Assembly (NCBI RefSeq): GCF_015223055.1
Contig: NZ_JADFBX010000020.1
Location: forward strand, 1-64,000
Direction of reading: 5' to 3'
Length of the DNA: 64,000 bases
Origin: Pedobacter sp. MC2016-24
GTDB taxonomy: Bacteria > Bacteroidota > Bacteroidia > Sphingobacteriales > Sphingobacteriaceae
Below the pieces are notes generated by a model. The model was not told the origin of the DNA, searched no databases, and was given only the letters and a program-made list of their open reading frames with translations. Within the stretch, counting starts at the first letter, position 1, and every line of letters begins with the position of its first letter. Made by a program: the position numbers and the translations under genes. Positions 32,952 to 41,720 of the stretch are shown here, piece after piece.

Positions 32952-34385
32952 TTAAGCAATTCCGTTTATTAATTTAAGCAATACTACGTTTTCAACGTGC
33001 TGCGTATGTGGAAACATATCGACAGGTTTGATGCGTACCACTTCATATTTTTCTTTCAATAGGGCAAGGTCACGTGCTTGTGTAGCAGCATTACAACTTA
33101 CATAGACTATTTTTTCAGCTTCCATTTCCAATAACCGTTCCACAACATCGGTATGCATACCAGCCCTTGGCGGGTCGGTAATTACCACATCAGGCTTACC
33201 ATGTTCAGCAATGAAATGCCCGGTCAGGATGTCTTTCATATCTCCGGCATAAAAAATGGTGTTTTCAATGCCATTTAAATTCGAATTGAATTTGGCATCC
33301 TCAATTGCCGTTGGCACATATTCGATTCCTACGACCTGTTTCACACTGCCGGCAACAAAATTGGCAATGGTACCAGCACCTGTATATAAATCGTAAACCA
33401 GTTCATCACCTTTAAAACCGGCAAATTCCTTGGTTATTTTATACAACTCATGAGCCTGCTCAGAATTTGTCTGGTAAAATGACTTAGCGCCAATCTTAAA
33501 CTTCAGCCCATTCATATCTTCAAAAATATGGTCCCTGCCTGCATACGTGATCACTTCCTGATCAAAAATCGTATCGTTCTTTTTCTGATTGAGGATGTAT
33601 AGCAAAGATGTGATTTCTGGAAACGTAGCCTTCAGATGTTCCATCAACCCATTTACTTCTTCTGGCGCTGCATAAGCAAAAACCAAGACAACCATCACCT
33701 CGCCAGTCGAGGAGGTACGGATGATCAGATTGCGCAGGTTTCCTTCATGATTGCGGAGATCGTAAAAGCTCAGGTTATTTTTCAATGCGTAGTCCCGCAC
33801 TTCATTCCGGATCGAATTGGAAGGCTCCGCCTGCAGATAACAATGCTGAATATCCAGAATTTTATCAAAACGCAAAGGTACATGAAAACCCAGTGCATTC
33901 ATTTCCAGTTCATCAGCAGCATCAAGTGCGGCCATATCTTCCTTGTTCAGCCAGCGCTTATTGGAAAAAGTATATTCCAGCTTGTTTCTATAATATTTAT
34001 TTTCAGCAGAACCCAAAATAGGCTCCATGGAAGACGTATCAATTTTGGCGAGGCGCTGCAGTGCAGCTTCAACGTTGTTATACTTAAATTTTAATTGAGA
34101 TTCATAGCCCATGTGTTGCCATTTACAGCCACCACAGGTTCCAAAATGCTGACAAAACGGATCAGTCCTTAATTCGGAAGGTTTATGCAATTGTTCTATT
34201 ACCGCCTCAGCAAAGTTTTTCTTCTTCTTTACGATACGTACATCCACCACATCGCCCGGGACCGCCTTTTCGACGAACACCACCAGTTCATCTGCTTTTC
34301 CCACACCTTTGCCTTCTTCGGCAATATCAATAATACTTAAATTAGGAATGATGGTTACCGTTCCGGCTTTTCTATTTCTACTCAT
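32952..34385 (-). CDS. rlmD: 23S rRNA (uracil-C5)-methyltransferase RlmD-type
   Basis: 477 residues. An N-terminal TRAM domain (VFVEKAVPGDVVDVRIVKKK) precedes an Fe-S cysteine cluster (CQHFGTCGGCKWQH), a SAM-binding motif (LVYDLYTGAGTIANFVA), the DPPRAGM motif and the catalytic cysteine in VYVSCNAATQARDL. It methylates a uracil of 23S rRNA at C5 (U1939 or U747 in E. coli numbering; the paralogues cannot be told apart here). It is the leading gene of the small operon with the 132-residue protein. Confidence 0.93.
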   Translation of the reverse strand: MSRNRKAGTVTIIPNLSIIDIAEEGKGVGKADELVVFVEKAVPGDVVDVRIVKKKKNFAEAVIEQLHKPSELRTDPFCQHFGTCGGCKWQHMGYESQLKFKYNNVEAALQRLAKIDTSSMEPILGSAENKYYRNKLEYTFSNKRWLNKEDMAALDAADELEMNALGFHVPLRFDKILDIQHCYLQAEPSNSIRNEVRDYALKNNLSFYDLRNHEGNLRNLIIRTSSTGEVMVVLVFAYAAPEEVNGLMEHLKATFPEITSLLYILNQKKNDTIFDQEVITYAGRDHIFEDMNGLKFKIGAKSFYQTNSEQAHELYKITKEFAGFKGDELVYDLYTGAGTIANFVAGSVKQVVGIEYVPTAIEDAKFNSNLNGIENTIFYAGDMKDILTGHFIAEHGKPDVVITDPPRAGMHTDVVERLLEMEAEKIVYVSCNAATQARDLALLKEKYEVVRIKPVDMFPHTQHVENVVLLKLINGIA

Positions 34386-34705
34386 TATGCCGCGAATTTA
34401 AGTTTTTTTTAAGACATAAAGATTTACCACAGACATTTTGACTTGTCTGAGCGATGAGAGATACCTCAACTAATGCCTAATTTCCAAAGATGCGTAAGAT
34501 CAATCCCAATACACCTCCAGCCAGATTAAAGCTCATGTCGAACTTCTCATCAACCAATACAGAAATTTCTAAAATCTCGTTACTCATTGCTAAAATATTG
34601 ACTACAACGCCAATATACATATTTATATACCAAAAACCAAAACGGTATACATTAACAAATTGTAAAGAAATAGACAGATAAAAGAAAAGGTTGTCCTGAA
34701 ACTAT
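34386..34705. other. 320-bp spacer
   Basis: Lies between rlmD (which starts leftward) and the TetR gene's 3' end. It should hold the rlmD promoter. No RNA gene is seen. One possible 47-codon minus-strand frame (34477-34620) is listed separately. Confidence 0.4.
34477..34620 (-). CDS. possible small protein, 47 residues
   Basis: An uninterrupted minus-strand frame from ATG 34620 to TAG 34477. It reads MYIGVVVNILAMSNEILEIS, then VLVDEKFDMSFNLAGGVLGL, then ILRIFGN. A shorter start is possible at 34587. The mixture of an acidic middle and a hydrophobic Gly-rich end looks protein-like, and the frame fills part of a spacer otherwise unexplained. I recognise no family. It could equally be a gene remnant or chance. 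Confidence 0.3.
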   Translation of the reverse strand: MYIGVVVNILAMSNEILEISVLVDEKFDMSFNLAGGVLGLILRIFGN

Positions 34706-35281
34706 TTACAAAGCTGCTTTAACCAGAAAGGGTAATAGTTCTTTTTGAAAGCTTACAAAATTTTTGCGTACATCAGAATCACTCACCGATGTAAAGGCAA
34801 AAGAAAACACTATGTTTTTACTTGCCTTTAACAAAAAGGCCAGACCTTCTTTTCGGGAAGGATTGTTTTTAAAATGATCCAGTTGCAGATAAGCAGATAA
34901 AAGTAATGACTCCAATTGATCAGAAAGGTGCTTCAAAAACTCCTGGGAGTTTGCATTTTCACGTACAAAATCCCAACCGATAAATTCGTTGCAAACGGTA
35001 TAAGAAAGCCGGCAGGTCTTCATCACCAAAGCTTTCAAATGCTCTTCCTCATTTACGAACTGAGCTTTATTCTGAATAATTTCGTGCAAATTAAGATCCA
35101 GATAATTCATCAAAATGGCATCCAGAATCTGTTCTTTACTCTCAAAGTATTTATAAATGGTTGCTTTGGCGATACGTGCCTTTTTTGCAATCTCATTCAC
35201 ACTGGTTTTATGGTAACCGTATTTCCTGAACAACTCCTTAGCAGCCCTGATTATACTCTCTTTTATTTTCTCTGGTTCCAT
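34706..35281 (-). CDS. TetR/AcrR family regulator
   Basis: 191 residues. The N-terminal helix-turn-helix is clear: IIRAAKELFRKYGYHKTSVN, then EIAKKARIAKATIYKYFESK and EQILDAIL. The C-terminal ligand domain is helical and divergent. Such proteins repress export or stress genes and are released by small molecules. Its ATG shares an A with the stop codon of the Rieske-like gene (TAATG), so translation is coupled and the three genes pheS, lipoprotein and tetR form one unit. Confidence 0.9.
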   Translation of the reverse strand: MEPEKIKESIIRAAKELFRKYGYHKTSVNEIAKKARIAKATIYKYFESKEQILDAILMNYLDLNLHEIIQNKAQFVNEEEHLKALVMKTCRLSYTVCNEFIGWDFVRENANSQEFLKHLSDQLESLLLSAYLQLDHFKNNPSRKEGLAFLLKASKNIVFSFAFTSVSDSDVRKNFVSFQKELLPFLVKAAL

Positions 35282-35697
35282 TAGTTTCTAACCTGTAATG
35301 TGTTTCCTGAAATGAAAACGTCATATTTTTTGAGCGATAATTCTGCAGGTGCCTTAACCGGAGTGCCATCTTCCAACAGGAATTTAGCTCCCGAGCAGGG
35401 ATCTGTAACCGTAAAAGTAGGATCGTCCAGTACCACAGCACACTGTTTTTCTGGATTAACTGTGCTACAGCGGTCGTATGCTACGTAATTGCCATTGGTT
35501 GTACGGTAAATAACCAATCCGGCTACTCCATAGCCAGTCAGCACCACACCACCTCCCGGACTACTTAACTTGAGCAAACGAGGGTCAGTCAGCAGGGCAC
35601 TAAAGTTAACTGGAACATTGGGAATCACCATCCGCTCTTTCCCACAGCCCGCCAATGCCAACATCAACAAAAACACCCCTGCTACTTTCCTGATCAT
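35281..35697 (-). CDS. Rieske-like lipoprotein without histidine ligands
   Basis: 138 residues. A lipoprotein signal (MIRKVAGVFLLMLALAGCGK, Cys18) is followed by a domain resembling the Rieske fold: YVAYDRCSTVNPEKQCAV and TDPCSGAKFLLEDGTPVKAP, then LSLKKYDVFISGNTLQV. The two loops that should read CxH and CxxH have cysteines (CSTV, CSGA) but no histidines. It therefore probably does not bind a normal Rieske cluster; the remaining cysteines could form a disulfide. Coupled by TAATG junctions to pheS upstream and tetR downstream. The fold call is an inference from sequence pattern. Confidence 0.6.
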   Translation of the reverse strand: MIRKVAGVFLLMLALAGCGKERMVIPNVPVNFSALLTDPRLLKLSSPGGGVVLTGYGVAGLVIYRTTNGNYVAYDRCSTVNPEKQCAVVLDDPTFTVTDPCSGAKFLLEDGTPVKAPAELSLKKYDVFISGNTLQVRN

Positions 35698-36734
35698 TAT
35701 ATCAATGCGGATTTATATTGTTTTAAGAACCTCGCATCATTTTCAGAGAACAAACGAAGATCTTTAATTTCAAATTTCAGATTGGCAATACGTTCTATAC
35801 CCATTCCGAAAGCAAAACCACTGTATTTTTTACTGTCAATGCCACAGTTTTCCAAAACATTAGGATCAACCATACCGCAGCCTAGTATTTCTACCCAACC
35901 ACTGTATTTACACAACTGGCAGCCCGCGCCTTTACAGATCGTACAAGAGATGTCCATTTCAGCTGAAGGCTCTGTAAATGGGAAATAAGAAGGGCGGAAA
36001 CGCACCTTTGTTCCCTCACCGTACAATTCCTGTACAAAATAGAATAAGGTTTGTTTCAAATCAGCAAAAGAAACCGATTCATCTACATATAAACCTTCCA
36101 CCTGGTGGAAAAAGCAATGTGCCCTGGCAGAAATGGCCTCATTACGATAAACGCGTCCAGGCATAATCGCACGAAATGGTGGTTTCCCGGCTTCCATCAT
36201 GCGCACCTGTACAGAAGAAGTATGGGTACGCAAAGCGATATCGCCATGTTCGCCACCTTTTCTAATGAAGAAAGTATCCTGCATATCACGCGCCGGGTGT
36301 TCTTCAGGGAAGTTCAAAGCCGAAAAGTTATGCCAGTCATCTTCAATCTCCGGGCCTTCTGCAACCACAAAACCTAGTTTATTGAAAATTTCTACAATTT
36401 CCCTGCGCACCAGTGCCAATGGATGACGGGATCCGATTTCAAAACCCTCGCCTGGCAAGGTCATATCTAAACCACTGTCTTTTGAAGTTTCAGCAACCTC
36501 AGTGCCTTCTTTCAGGCTCTGGTATTTTGCTTCAGCAAGTTGCTTAAACTCATTTAAAACCTTGCCTAGTGTTCGTTTTTCTTCTGGTGATACCGATTTA
36601 AATTCATCAAAAATATCCTTGATGATTCCTTTGGTACCTAAAAATTTGATACGAAATTGTTCCAGTTCATCAACGATGACGGTAGAAAATGCATTGATCT
36701 CTTCAGTATATTGTGTTATCTTCTCTTGTAACAT
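35697..36734 (-). CDS. pheS: phenylalanyl-tRNA synthetase alpha subunit
   Basis: 345 residues. An N-terminal coiled-coil arm (about 1-85) is followed by the class II catalytic core: GSRHPLALVRREIVEIFNKL, then FVVAEGPEIEDDWHNF, the HTSSVQVRMM region and motif 3 in FAFGMGIERIANLKF. It charges tRNA-Phe together with the beta subunit, whose gene is not in this window. PheS and PheT are often adjacent in other bacteria; here pheS is instead followed by the lipoprotein and TetR genes. Confidence 0.96.
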   Translation of the reverse strand: MLQEKITQYTEEINAFSTVIVDELEQFRIKFLGTKGIIKDIFDEFKSVSPEEKRTLGKVLNEFKQLAEAKYQSLKEGTEVAETSKDSGLDMTLPGEGFEIGSRHPLALVRREIVEIFNKLGFVVAEGPEIEDDWHNFSALNFPEEHPARDMQDTFFIRKGGEHGDIALRTHTSSVQVRMMEAGKPPFRAIMPGRVYRNEAISARAHCFFHQVEGLYVDESVSFADLKQTLFYFVQELYGEGTKVRFRPSYFPFTEPSAEMDISCTICKGAGCQLCKYSGWVEILGCGMVDPNVLENCGIDSKKYSGFAFGMGIERIANLKFEIKDLRLFSENDARFLKQYKSALI

Positions 36735-36839
36735 GGGGTCAAATATACAGCTATTTAGTTTATATTTTTATACTGCCTGAGTTCAAAATCTACTTGAAGG
36801 CTATTACAAGCAAGAAAATGAACTCAGCAGGTTATTTTT

Positions 36840-38027
36840 CTAGATTACACCCAGTGATTTACCAACTTTAGTAAATGCCGCAATGGCTTTATCCAAATGA
36901 TGCTGCTCATGCGCTGCAGATAACTGCACACGGATACGGGCTTTACCCTGACCCACTACCGGATAATAAAATCCGATCACATAAATGCCTTCCTCCAGCA
37001 TTTTCGCTGCAAATTCCTGGGCTAATTTAGCATCGTATAACATCACCGGAACAATGGGATGTACACCCGGCTTAATATCAAAACCAGCTTCAGTCATTTT
37101 TTCACGGAAATAACGGGTATTGCTTTCCAGCTTATCCCTCAAATCGGTGGTTTCGCTCAACAGATCCAATACCGCAACAGAAGCGCCTGCAATGGCCGGG
37201 GCCAATGTATTGGAAAACAAATATGGCCGCGATCTTTGACGCAGCATGTCGATAATTTCTTTCCTACCGGAAGTAAATCCGCCGGAAGCGCCGCCCAATG
37301 CCTTACCTAAGGTACCGGTAATGATGTCAATACGCCCCATTACATTGAAATGTTCATGTGTACCGCGACCGGTCTTACCGATGAAACCAGTACAATGCGA
37401 TTCATCGATCATCACCAGTGCTTCATATTGATCAGCCAGATCACAAATTTTATCTAAAGGAGCAACTACACCGTCCATAGAAAAAGCACCATCCGTCACT
37501 ATAATGCGATGTCTGGCATCCTTTGCTGCGATCAATTGCTGCTCCAGGTCCTCCATATCTGCGTTTTTATACCGGAAACGTTTGGCTTTACACAAACGCA
37601 CACCATCGATAATCGAGGCGTGGTTTAGTTCATCAGAAATAATGGCATCCTGATCATTAAATAGGGGCTCAAAAACACCACCATTGGCATCAAAGGCTGC
37701 AGCATATAAAATGGTATCTTCGGTACCTAAAAATTCGGATATTTTGGCTTCGAGTTCTTTGTGTACATCTTGAGTACCACAAATAAAACGCACGGACGAC
37801 ATACCATAACCATATTTATCTATGGCCTTTTTAGCGGCCTCGGTAACCCGCGGATCAGCAGACAGGCCAAGGTAATTATTTGCACAAAAATTGATCACTT
37901 CCTGTCCCGTGCTCACTTTAATGTCTGCGCCTTGTGGCGTTACAATGATACGTTCACGTTTAAATAGACCATCTTTTTCAATTTGTTCGAGTTCTTGCTG
38001 AAGAACAGGTTGTAATGTTTTATACAT
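36840..38027 (-). CDS. kbl: glycine C-acetyltransferase (KBL)
   Basis: 395 residues from ATG at 38027 (MYKTLQPVLQQELEQIEKDG). A fold-type I PLP enzyme: NFCANNYLGLSADPRV near the N-terminus, DESHCTGFIG, and the PLP-binding lysine in GTLGKALGGASGG. It cleaves 2-amino-3-ketobutyrate with CoA to glycine and acetyl-CoA. Its partner threonine dehydrogenase is encoded at 60465-61409. A TAACTTTG promoter element (minus strand, 38058-38051) lies 23 bp upstream of the start. Confidence 0.95.
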   Translation of the reverse strand: MYKTLQPVLQQELEQIEKDGLFKRERIIVTPQGADIKVSTGQEVINFCANNYLGLSADPRVTEAAKKAIDKYGYGMSSVRFICGTQDVHKELEAKISEFLGTEDTILYAAAFDANGGVFEPLFNDQDAIISDELNHASIIDGVRLCKAKRFRYKNADMEDLEQQLIAAKDARHRIIVTDGAFSMDGVVAPLDKICDLADQYEALVMIDESHCTGFIGKTGRGTHEHFNVMGRIDIITGTLGKALGGASGGFTSGRKEIIDMLRQRSRPYLFSNTLAPAIAGASVAVLDLLSETTDLRDKLESNTRYFREKMTEAGFDIKPGVHPIVPVMLYDAKLAQEFAAKMLEEGIYVIGFYYPVVGQGKARIRVQLSAAHEQHHLDKAIAAFTKVGKSLGVI

Positions 38028-38050
38028 AGTTATCCTATTATTAATGGTGA

Positions 38051-38058
38051 CAAAGTTA
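38051..38058 (-). promoter_or_regulatory. -7 promoter element of kbl
   Basis: TAACTTTG on the minus strand matches TAnnTTTG. No good -33 TTG was found at the usual 19-21-bp spacing, so this is half-supported. Confidence 0.4.
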
Positions 38059-38167
38059 TACAATTCCTATCTTCGGGTGGTAAGCAAAACAGGTCTCACA
38101 AAAACTTTAATGTAAAAATTATGTTTACTCCCGTAACTTACCCGATATTTAGGGATCAATACCAGGT

Positions 38168-40618
38168 ATGAAGAACACTTATTTAACAATTTTATTGCTA
38201 TTTACCGGACTTTCTTATGCATTTTCACAACAATATAAAATCAGTGGAACAGTAACAGACGCAAGCGGACAAGCCGTACCCTTTGCTTCTGTATACATTA
38301 AAGGTACGACTAAAGGGACTTCAGCCAATATTGACGGCAATTATGCTTTCGCCATAGATGCTGGTACATTTACCATGGTATACAAAGCCATCGGATATCA
38401 GGCCGTTGAAAAAAAGATCACCATTAGCGGGGATGCCATTGAAAATACGGTCATTAAAGAGGAGGCCTATACCCTATCGGGTGTGACCATTACCAATAGC
38501 GGAGAAGACCCGGCTTATGAGATCATCCGGCAAGCCATCAGGAACCGGAGGAAACATTTACTGGAAATTAAAGCCTATACCAGTAATGTTTACATTAAAG
38601 GTGTACAGAAGATTGTGGGGGCACCTAAAAAAATCTTTGGAAGGGATATACAGAAATTATTGGATTTGGATACCAACAGACGTGGCATTCTATATTTATC
38701 TGAGTCGACTTCCACATTTGCCTATCACCGTCCCAATCTCATTCACGAAGAAATGCTCTCGTCTAAAACGGCAGGCAGGAACAATGCCTTTAGCTTCAAT
38801 AAAGCGTCGGACCTGATGGTGAATTTCTATCAGAACCTGTTACTGGAAGGCAAATTGAGTTCCAGGGCTTTCGTATCTCCGATTGCCGATAATGCCTTAT
38901 TTTATTACCGTTACAAATTACTTGGAAGTACGACCGAAAATGGCACGACCATCAATAAGATCCAGGTGATTCCCCGGCGGGAAAATGATCCGGTCTTCAG
39001 AGGAATCATTTACATCAAAGAAGATACCTGGCACCTGGTCAATGCAGAGGTATATCTGACCGCAAATAGTGGCATTAACCTCATCGACACCTTAAAAATT
39101 TCGCAGCAGTTTTTAAAAACCGAAAAGAACTATATGCCCTCCAATATCAATTTCCAGTTCAACGGACAGGTCTTAGGTTTTAAATTTGAAGGTTATTATG
39201 TTGGCGTTTACAGCAATTACAACATGCAGCCCAATTTCCCGAAGGGTTATTTTAACGGAGAAATTCTGAAAATCACCAGATCTGTCAATAAGAAAGATTC
39301 GTTGTTCTGGTTAAACAATCGGCCCATTCCGTTAACAGCCGAAGAAAGTGCAGACTACATTAGAAAAGATAGCATCGAAGCACGTAAAACGTCTAAGCAT
39401 TACCTGGATTCATTGGAAAGGGTGAACAATAAATTCAGCATCAGTAAAATCCTGGTCACCAAATACACCTTAAACGATCGTTTTTACGCCAGGCGCTTAT
39501 CCTTCGATCCCATTTTACCTGCTATCTTTTATAATACAGTCGAGGGACTGGGTTATATCTACGGTGTAACCTATACCAAAGGACTTAAAGACCGCCGGTA
39601 TTACAACATCAGACCGGAACTGCGCTATGGCTTATCCAACAAGGTGCTTACCGGAACCTTAACGGCAAATTACTATTACAATGCCGTTAAACGTGCAAAT
39701 GTAGGCGTCCGGTTTGGCTCTGGAATTTACGATCTGAACGATCTTGGTTCAATGAGCTTATTGGGAAACTCCATGAACACGCTGTTTTTCAAAACCAATT
39801 ATTCTAAATTCTACCAAAAAGAATTCATGAATGTATCTACGCAAAGGGAACTGCTCACGGGGTTATATGGCAGCCTCTCAGTAGATTACTCCCGAAATAA
39901 AGCCCTGGTAAATACCACGCTATACACCATCAGGGATATCAAAGGTGAGGTATTTACGTCCAATAATCCTTTTAGCCCTGAAGATGACAGCCCGCAATTT
40001 CCAACCTATAAAGCCTTAATTGTAACAGCCAACCTCAATTACACTTTTGGCCAGCGCTATGTAACCCGTCCTGATCGCAAAATCTACGAACCTGCCGCCT
40101 ACCCAACGCTTGATTTCACTTATAAAAAAGGCATCCGGGGCGCTTTTGGTAGCGATGTCAACTACGATTTCGTATCTATGGAGTTGCACCAGGATGAAAT
40201 CAGTGCAGGCTTATGGGGTAAGTTTTCTTTCTCTGTTGGCGCGGGTAAGTTTTTAAATGCGCATGCTATTTTTTACCCGGAATACAGACATTTTATGGGG
40301 AACAACTCCTTGTTTAGCTTACCCAGTCTGAAAAAGTTCCTGTTCCTTGATTTTTACCAGTACAGTACAAATGCACAATATGCAGAAGCACACGTTGAGC
40401 ATAATTTCTCCGGCTTCCTGACCAACAAAGTACCTTTTCTCCGCAAACTCAAACTGGAAGAGGTGTTGGGTGTAAGCTACCTGAGCCAGCCCATTAAAAG
40501 AAACTATACCGAAGTTTATTTTGGCTTCCAGCGCCTGATATTCAGAGCTGCTTATGGATTTGCCTATGATGGCAATAAATGTGTTCAGCAGGGCTTTCGT
40601 TTATCTTACGGATTCTAA
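38168..40618 (+). CDS. DUF5686 outer-membrane protein with CarboxypepD_reg-like domain
   Basis: 816 residues. Signal peptide (MKNTYLTILLLFTGLSYAFS), then a carboxypeptidase-regulatory-like beta-sandwich (KISGTVTDASGQAVPFASVY, IKGTTKGTSANIDGNYAF). A long DUF5686 region ends in beta-barrel-like alternation, with aromatic-rich strands to the last residue (GFRLSYGF). This is the usual Bacteroidota layout for an outer-membrane protein. The function is undefined; the first domain is shared with SusC proteins. It diverges from kbl. Confidence 0.9.
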   Translation: MKNTYLTILLLFTGLSYAFSQQYKISGTVTDASGQAVPFASVYIKGTTKGTSANIDGNYAFAIDAGTFTMVYKAIGYQAVEKKITISGDAIENTVIKEEAYTLSGVTITNSGEDPAYEIIRQAIRNRRKHLLEIKAYTSNVYIKGVQKIVGAPKKIFGRDIQKLLDLDTNRRGILYLSESTSTFAYHRPNLIHEEMLSSKTAGRNNAFSFNKASDLMVNFYQNLLLEGKLSSRAFVSPIADNALFYYRYKLLGSTTENGTTINKIQVIPRRENDPVFRGIIYIKEDTWHLVNAEVYLTANSGINLIDTLKISQQFLKTEKNYMPSNINFQFNGQVLGFKFEGYYVGVYSNYNMQPNFPKGYFNGEILKITRSVNKKDSLFWLNNRPIPLTAEESADYIRKDSIEARKTSKHYLDSLERVNNKFSISKILVTKYTLNDRFYARRLSFDPILPAIFYNTVEGLGYIYGVTYTKGLKDRRYYNIRPELRYGLSNKVLTGTLTANYYYNAVKRANVGVRFGSGIYDLNDLGSMSLLGNSMNTLFFKTNYSKFYQKEFMNVSTQRELLTGLYGSLSVDYSRNKALVNTTLYTIRDIKGEVFTSNNPFSPEDDSPQFPTYKALIVTANLNYTFGQRYVTRPDRKIYEPAAYPTLDFTYKKGIRGAFGSDVNYDFVSMELHQDEISAGLWGKFSFSVGAGKFLNAHAIFYPEYRHFMGNNSLFSLPSLKKFLFLDFYQYSTNAQYAEAHVEHNFSGFLTNKVPFLRKLKLEEVLGVSYLSQPIKRNYTEVYFGFQRLIFRAAYGFAYDGNKCVQQGFRLSYGF

Positions 40619-40638
40619 TCTGGCCTTGCTCCTGAAGC

Positions 40639-41610
40639 TTAATCATAAACTTCAGGATTAACCGGATGTGGTAATTGCTCACCTTTTAATCCTGCGATGA
40701 TATTTTCAGCCGCCAGTACGGACATGGCATTACGCGTTTCCACGGTTGCAGAGCCGATGTGCGGCAATACAGATACATTTGGCATATTCAATAAAGGATT
40801 ATCAGCCTTCATGGGTTCCGGATTGGTCACATCTAAGCCTGCGCCCCAAATTATACCGGCTTCCAGCGCATTGGTCAGATCGGCTTCATCATGAATCCCG
40901 CCTCTTGCCGTATTGATAAAAATTGCTGTTTGCTTCATTTTTGCAAAAGCTGCAGCATTGAAAACACCTTCCGTTTCCGGCGTCAATGCAGTGTGTACAG
41001 TAAGCACGTCACTTTGGGCCAATAGTTCGTCAAAACTCACCCATGTTGCACCCAGTTCAGCCTCAGCATCCGGATTAGTCGATCTGTTGTGGTACAAAAT
41101 CTTCATGCCATAAGCATGTTTACAACATCTGGCCATTTCCAGTCCGATTTTACCCAGACCGAATACACCCAGGGTTTTACCACGAAGTTCAATTCCCAGG
41201 TTAGCTGTCGGTTCAAAAAATCCCCAGTTACCTTTTGCAATGCTTTTATGTAAATAAAAGGCTTTGCGAGAAGTAGCGAGCATCAGTAGAAAGGCAGTAT
41301 CGGCAGTAGCTGCACTTAAAACACCAGGTGTATTCCCTATAGGAATCCCCAATTCAGTAGCCGCCGGTATATCAACATGATCATAGCCTACAGAATGCAG
41401 CGCAATCACCTTTAGGTGTTTGCAGGCCGCTAAAAACTCCCGGTCTACTTTACTGCCAACACTCAGCAGTGCATCTGCATCCTGACAAGCCGCGATCAGT
41501 TCTTCCTTACTCAACTGACGTTTCTCTTTCCATTCTACGATGTCAATTCCTGCATCTCTTAACAACTTCAATCCGGCTTCTGAAATTACCCGGGTAATAA
41601 ATACTTTCAT
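40639..41610 (-). CDS. D-2-hydroxyacid dehydrogenase
   Basis: 323 residues. NAD-binding GVFGLGKIGLEMARC in the middle, catalytic Arg in INTARGGIHDE, and the closing His in LPHIGSATVETRNAM. This fits the glyoxylate/hydroxypyruvate reductase branch of D-isomer-specific dehydrogenases. The substrate among glyoxylate, hydroxypyruvate or 2-ketogluconate cannot be settled from sequence. It is a single gene, convergent with the DUF5686 gene. Confidence 0.92.
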   Translation of the reverse strand: MKVFITRVISEAGLKLLRDAGIDIVEWKEKRQLSKEELIAACQDADALLSVGSKVDREFLAACKHLKVIALHSVGYDHVDIPAATELGIPIGNTPGVLSAATADTAFLLMLATSRKAFYLHKSIAKGNWGFFEPTANLGIELRGKTLGVFGLGKIGLEMARCCKHAYGMKILYHNRSTNPDAEAELGATWVSFDELLAQSDVLTVHTALTPETEGVFNAAAFAKMKQTAIFINTARGGIHDEADLTNALEAGIIWGAGLDVTNPEPMKADNPLLNMPNVSVLPHIGSATVETRNAMSVLAAENIIAGLKGEQLPHPVNPEVYD

Positions 41611-41667
41611 GTGTCTTATTTATATCAATCCAACAATTGACTGCGCTGAAAAGTTCATTAAAAAAAA

Positions 41668-41704
41668 GAAAGGCGGCTCCAGGATCTGGAACCGCCTTTC
41701 TTTC
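41668..41704. terminator. terminator downstream of the peptidase gene
   Basis: Arms 41668-41680 and 41688-41700 pair over 13 positions with one mismatch around a 7-nt loop. An A-rich run is to the left and TTTC to the right. It should end the peptidase transcript reading leftward. Confidence 0.8.
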
Positions 41705-41720
41705 TTAGCAGCAATTGAAA

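Noticed and set aside
40631..41720. Phosphonate or formate dehydrogenase for the NAD-dependent gene
   Set aside because: The motifs fit the general D-2-hydroxyacid group, and no neighbour supports a narrower call.
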